A stretch of DNA of 5,975 nucleotides from an uncultured Eggerthella sp. (lineage in GTDB: Bacteria; Actinomycetota; Coriobacteriia; Coriobacteriales; Eggerthellaceae), in NCBI GenBank assembly GCA_900538545.1, contig UPYK01000030.1, forward strand, positions 1-5,975. The letters run 5' to 3'. The position numbers were made by a program, and so were the translations under genes. Of the stretch, positions 4,064 to 5,975 are shown one piece after another. Under the pieces are notes generated by a model. It did no database searches, had not been told where the DNA came from, and saw only the letters and a program-made list of their open reading frames with translations. How positions within the stretch are numbered: the stretch's first letter is position 1; each line of letters begins with the position of its first letter.

Positions 4064-5975
4064 ATGAACGCACAGAACATGCAACAGCTCCAAACCCTCC
4101 ATGCGCTCTATCCCACGCACGAAGAGGCAGCCGCCGAAATCGCGCGCCTCTCTGCAACCGCGCATCTTCCCAAAGAAACGGAATTCTTCGTCTCCGACAT
4201 CCATGGCGAATTCGCCGCGTTCTCGCACATCTTGCGCAACGCCTCAGGCGGCATTCGCGAACTCATCGATTTCGTGTTCGAAGACGGCCTTTCCGAAGAC
4301 AAGAAGCGCACGCTCGCTTCGCTCGTCTATTACCCTGAAGAGCGCGTGGCCATCGATGCCGAAGCGGCGATCGACGAAGCGGCCTACTATTTCGGCGCCA
4401 TCGTCGAACTGGTCGCGCTCGCGCATCCGCTCGTGCTGCGCCATGCGGCCGAGCGTGTGGACGATCTGCTCCCGCTCGAATATGCCGCGCTCATCCGCGC
4501 ACTGCTCGTGCACTGCCACTACGTGCACAAGCCCGAAGGCTCGCCCGAGATCGCAAAGTCCTACGAGCCCGATCTCTACGCGAACGCGCTCATCAACAGC
4601 GCGATCGAAACCGGCATCGCGCCCGATATCATCGTGGCGTTGGCCGAGCTCATTCAGCACCTGGCGGTCGACCACCTGCACATGGTGGGCGATGTCTACG
4701 ACCGCGGCCCGTACCCCGATCTCATCATGGAAGAGCTCATGCGCTTCCCCTCCATCGACATTCAGTGGGGCAACCACGATGCGGTGTGGATGGGCGCGGC
4801 GCTGGGCCAGTGGGGCTGCATCGCGCACGTGGTGCGCAACTGCGCGCGCTATGGCAACCTCTCCATTCTGGAAGATTCCTATGGCATCAACCTGCGTCCG
4901 CTCGCGACCTTCGCGCAAACCGCCTATGCCGAAGACCCCTGCGTGGGCTACGCGCTAAAGGGCGATCCAGGCCTCACGCCTGAAGAGCACCGTCTGAACG
5001 TGCAGATCCAGAAGGCCATGGCTATCCTGCAGTTCAAGGTAGAAGCCCAGCTCATCGACGAGTATCCTTCGTTCGGCCTCGAAGATCGCAAGCAGCTTCA
5101 CACCATCAAGTTCAGCTCCGAGACCGACGAGAACGGTAACCCCACCGGAGGCACCGTCGAAGTGGGCGGCGTTGAATATGAGATCACGGACCCCGTGTTC
5201 CCCACGGTCGATTGGTCCGACCCCTACAAGCTCACCGCCGAAGAAGAGGCGGTCATGACCTCGCTCGCGCAAGCGTTCATCGGTTGCGAAAAGCTCCAGC
5301 GCCACATGCAGTTCATGCTCGACGTGGGCAGCCTTTACACTATTTATAATGGCAACTTGCTCTTCCACGCTTGCGTGCCGTTGAACCCGGATGGCTCGCT
5401 CAAAGAGGTGGATGTGTTCGGCACCATCTACAAGGGCCGCGCGCTCTTCGACGTCTTCGACCGCTATGTGCGCGATGCGTTCTACAGCCCCGACCCTGAA
5501 CTGCGCAAACGCGGCAAGGATCTTATCTGGTACATGTGGCTCGGCGCAGGTTCGCCGCTCTTCGCGAAGAGCAAGATGGCCACGTTCGAGATCTATCTGG
5601 TGGCCGATAAGGCCGCGCGCAAAGAGGTGAAGAACCCCTTCTATACGCTCTTCGATGAAGAGGCAGTGTTCGATGGCATCTTCGAAGACTTCGGGCTCGA
5701 TCCCAAGACCGCGCACATCGTGTGCGGCCACGTGCCCGTGAAGGTGAAGGATGGGGAAGACCCCGTGAAGTGCAACGGCAAGGTGTTCACGATCGACGGC
5801 GGTTTCTCGAGCGCCTACCAGGGAACAACGGGCATCGCGGGCTTCACGCTCATCTACAGTTCGCAGGGCTATTTCCTCGATGCGCACAAACCGCTGCCTT
5901 CTACGGCCGAAGCGATTGACGAACGCCTCGATATCTTCTCGGAGCGTCGCGATGTCCAGCTTGCGCCCGAGCCCA
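4064..5975 (+). CDS. fbp: Class III fructose-1,6-bisphosphatase, C-terminus cut by the window edge
   Basis: This cytoplasmic enzyme hydrolyses fructose 1,6-bisphosphate to fructose 6-phosphate and phosphate, the committed step of gluconeogenesis. Class III enzymes (Bacillus subtilis Fbp type) belong to the calcineurin-like metallophosphatase superfamily and typically use Mn2+. The frame is open for 637 codons to the edge. Metal-binding and catalytic motifs are all present: DIHGE (Asp45, His47), GDVYDRG (Asp210, Asp213, Arg214), GNHD (237-240) within the family-typical QWGNHDAVWMGAA, FHACVP (His435), GHVPVK (His556) and IDGGFSSAYQ (578-587). The spacing between the second and third metal motifs is normal, and the long insert before GDVYDRG is typical of class III. 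Family members are roughly 640-670 residues, so little is missing. It has no signal peptide. It is divergent from the sensor kinase across a 319-bp repeat-rich spacer. No frameshift or missing key residue is seen. Confidence 0.96.
   Translation, partial: MNAQNMQQLQTLHALYPTHEEAAAEIARLSATAHLPKETEFFVSDIHGEFAAFSHILRNASGGIRELIDFVFEDGLSEDKKRTLASLVYYPEERVAIDAEAAIDEAAYYFGAIVELVALAHPLVLRHAAERVDDLLPLEYAALIRALLVHCHYVHKPEGSPEIAKSYEPDLYANALINSAIETGIAPDIIVALAELIQHLAVDHLHMVGDVYDRGPYPDLIMEELMRFPSIDIQWGNHDAVWMGAALGQWGCIAHVVRNCARYGNLSILEDSYGINLRPLATFAQTAYAEDPCVGYALKGDPGLTPEEHRLNVQIQKAMAILQFKVEAQLIDEYPSFGLEDRKQLHTIKFSSETDENGNPTGGTVEVGGVEYEITDPVFPTVDWSDPYKLTAEEEAVMTSLAQAFIGCEKLQRHMQFMLDVGSLYTIYNGNLLFHACVPLNPDGSLKEVDVFGTIYKGRALFDVFDRYVRDAFYSPDPELRKRGKDLIWYMWLGAGSPLFAKSKMATFEIYLVADKAARKEVKNPFYTLFDEEAVFDGIFEDFGLDPKTAHIVCGHVPVKVKDGEDPVKCNGKVFTIDGGFSSAYQGTTGIAGFTLIYSSQGYFLDAHKPLPSTAEAIDERLDIFSERRDVQLAPEP

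Noticed and set aside
3881..4228. Minus-strand 115-codon frame through the repeats and the start of fbp
   Set aside because: It is antisense to the well-supported fbp start, and the ~23-bp period is not a multiple of three, so the repeats do not yield a consistent peptide repeat.

Overview
The window holds three protein genes and two short regulatory regions. It looks like a chromosomal segment of an anaerobic, moderately GC-rich bacterium. The best guess is a gut Coriobacteriia/Eggerthellaceae-type actinobacterium. That rests on three things: an anaerobe-type rubrerythrin, a class III ('Firmicutes-type') fructose-1,6-bisphosphatase, and a large hybrid histidine kinase with paired extracytoplasmic solute-binding-like domains, an expanded family in that group. 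This placement is inference; no rRNA or marker gene is present.

Layout: (1) 1-534, minus strand: rubrerythrin, complete at its start and cut by the left edge probably only a few residues before its end. (2) 535-711: spacer with a strong Shine-Dalgarno, a perfect TATAAT -10 for rubrerythrin, and small dyads around that promoter. (3) 712-3744, minus strand: a roughly 1010-residue BvgS-like hybrid sensor kinase with signal anchor, two periplasmic-binding-protein-like domains, a membrane segment, HisKA, HATPase_c and two receiver domains. The first sensor domain appears to lack its second lobe. (4) 3745-4063: divergent intergenic region. It has an AT-rich half (about 31% GC over 3781-3890) full of AGTAAG/CTTACT boxes, including an 18-bp near-perfect palindrome in front of the kinase. 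Its other half is a five-unit, roughly 23-bp tandem repeat array followed by a GC-rich stem-loop in front of the phosphatase gene. (5) 4064-5975, plus strand: class III fructose-1,6-bisphosphatase, open to the right edge and near its full family length.

How they relate: the kinase and fbp are divergent and share the repeat-rich spacer, so a common regulator is possible but unproven. The kinase has no neighbouring response regulator or HPt protein here. Rubrerythrin lies downstream of the kinase on the same strand but has its own promoter, so it is probably an independent oxidative-stress gene. The genes themselves belong to known families. The material least explained by standard annotation is the intergenic repeat array with its operator-like palindrome, and the half-size first sensor domain of the kinase.
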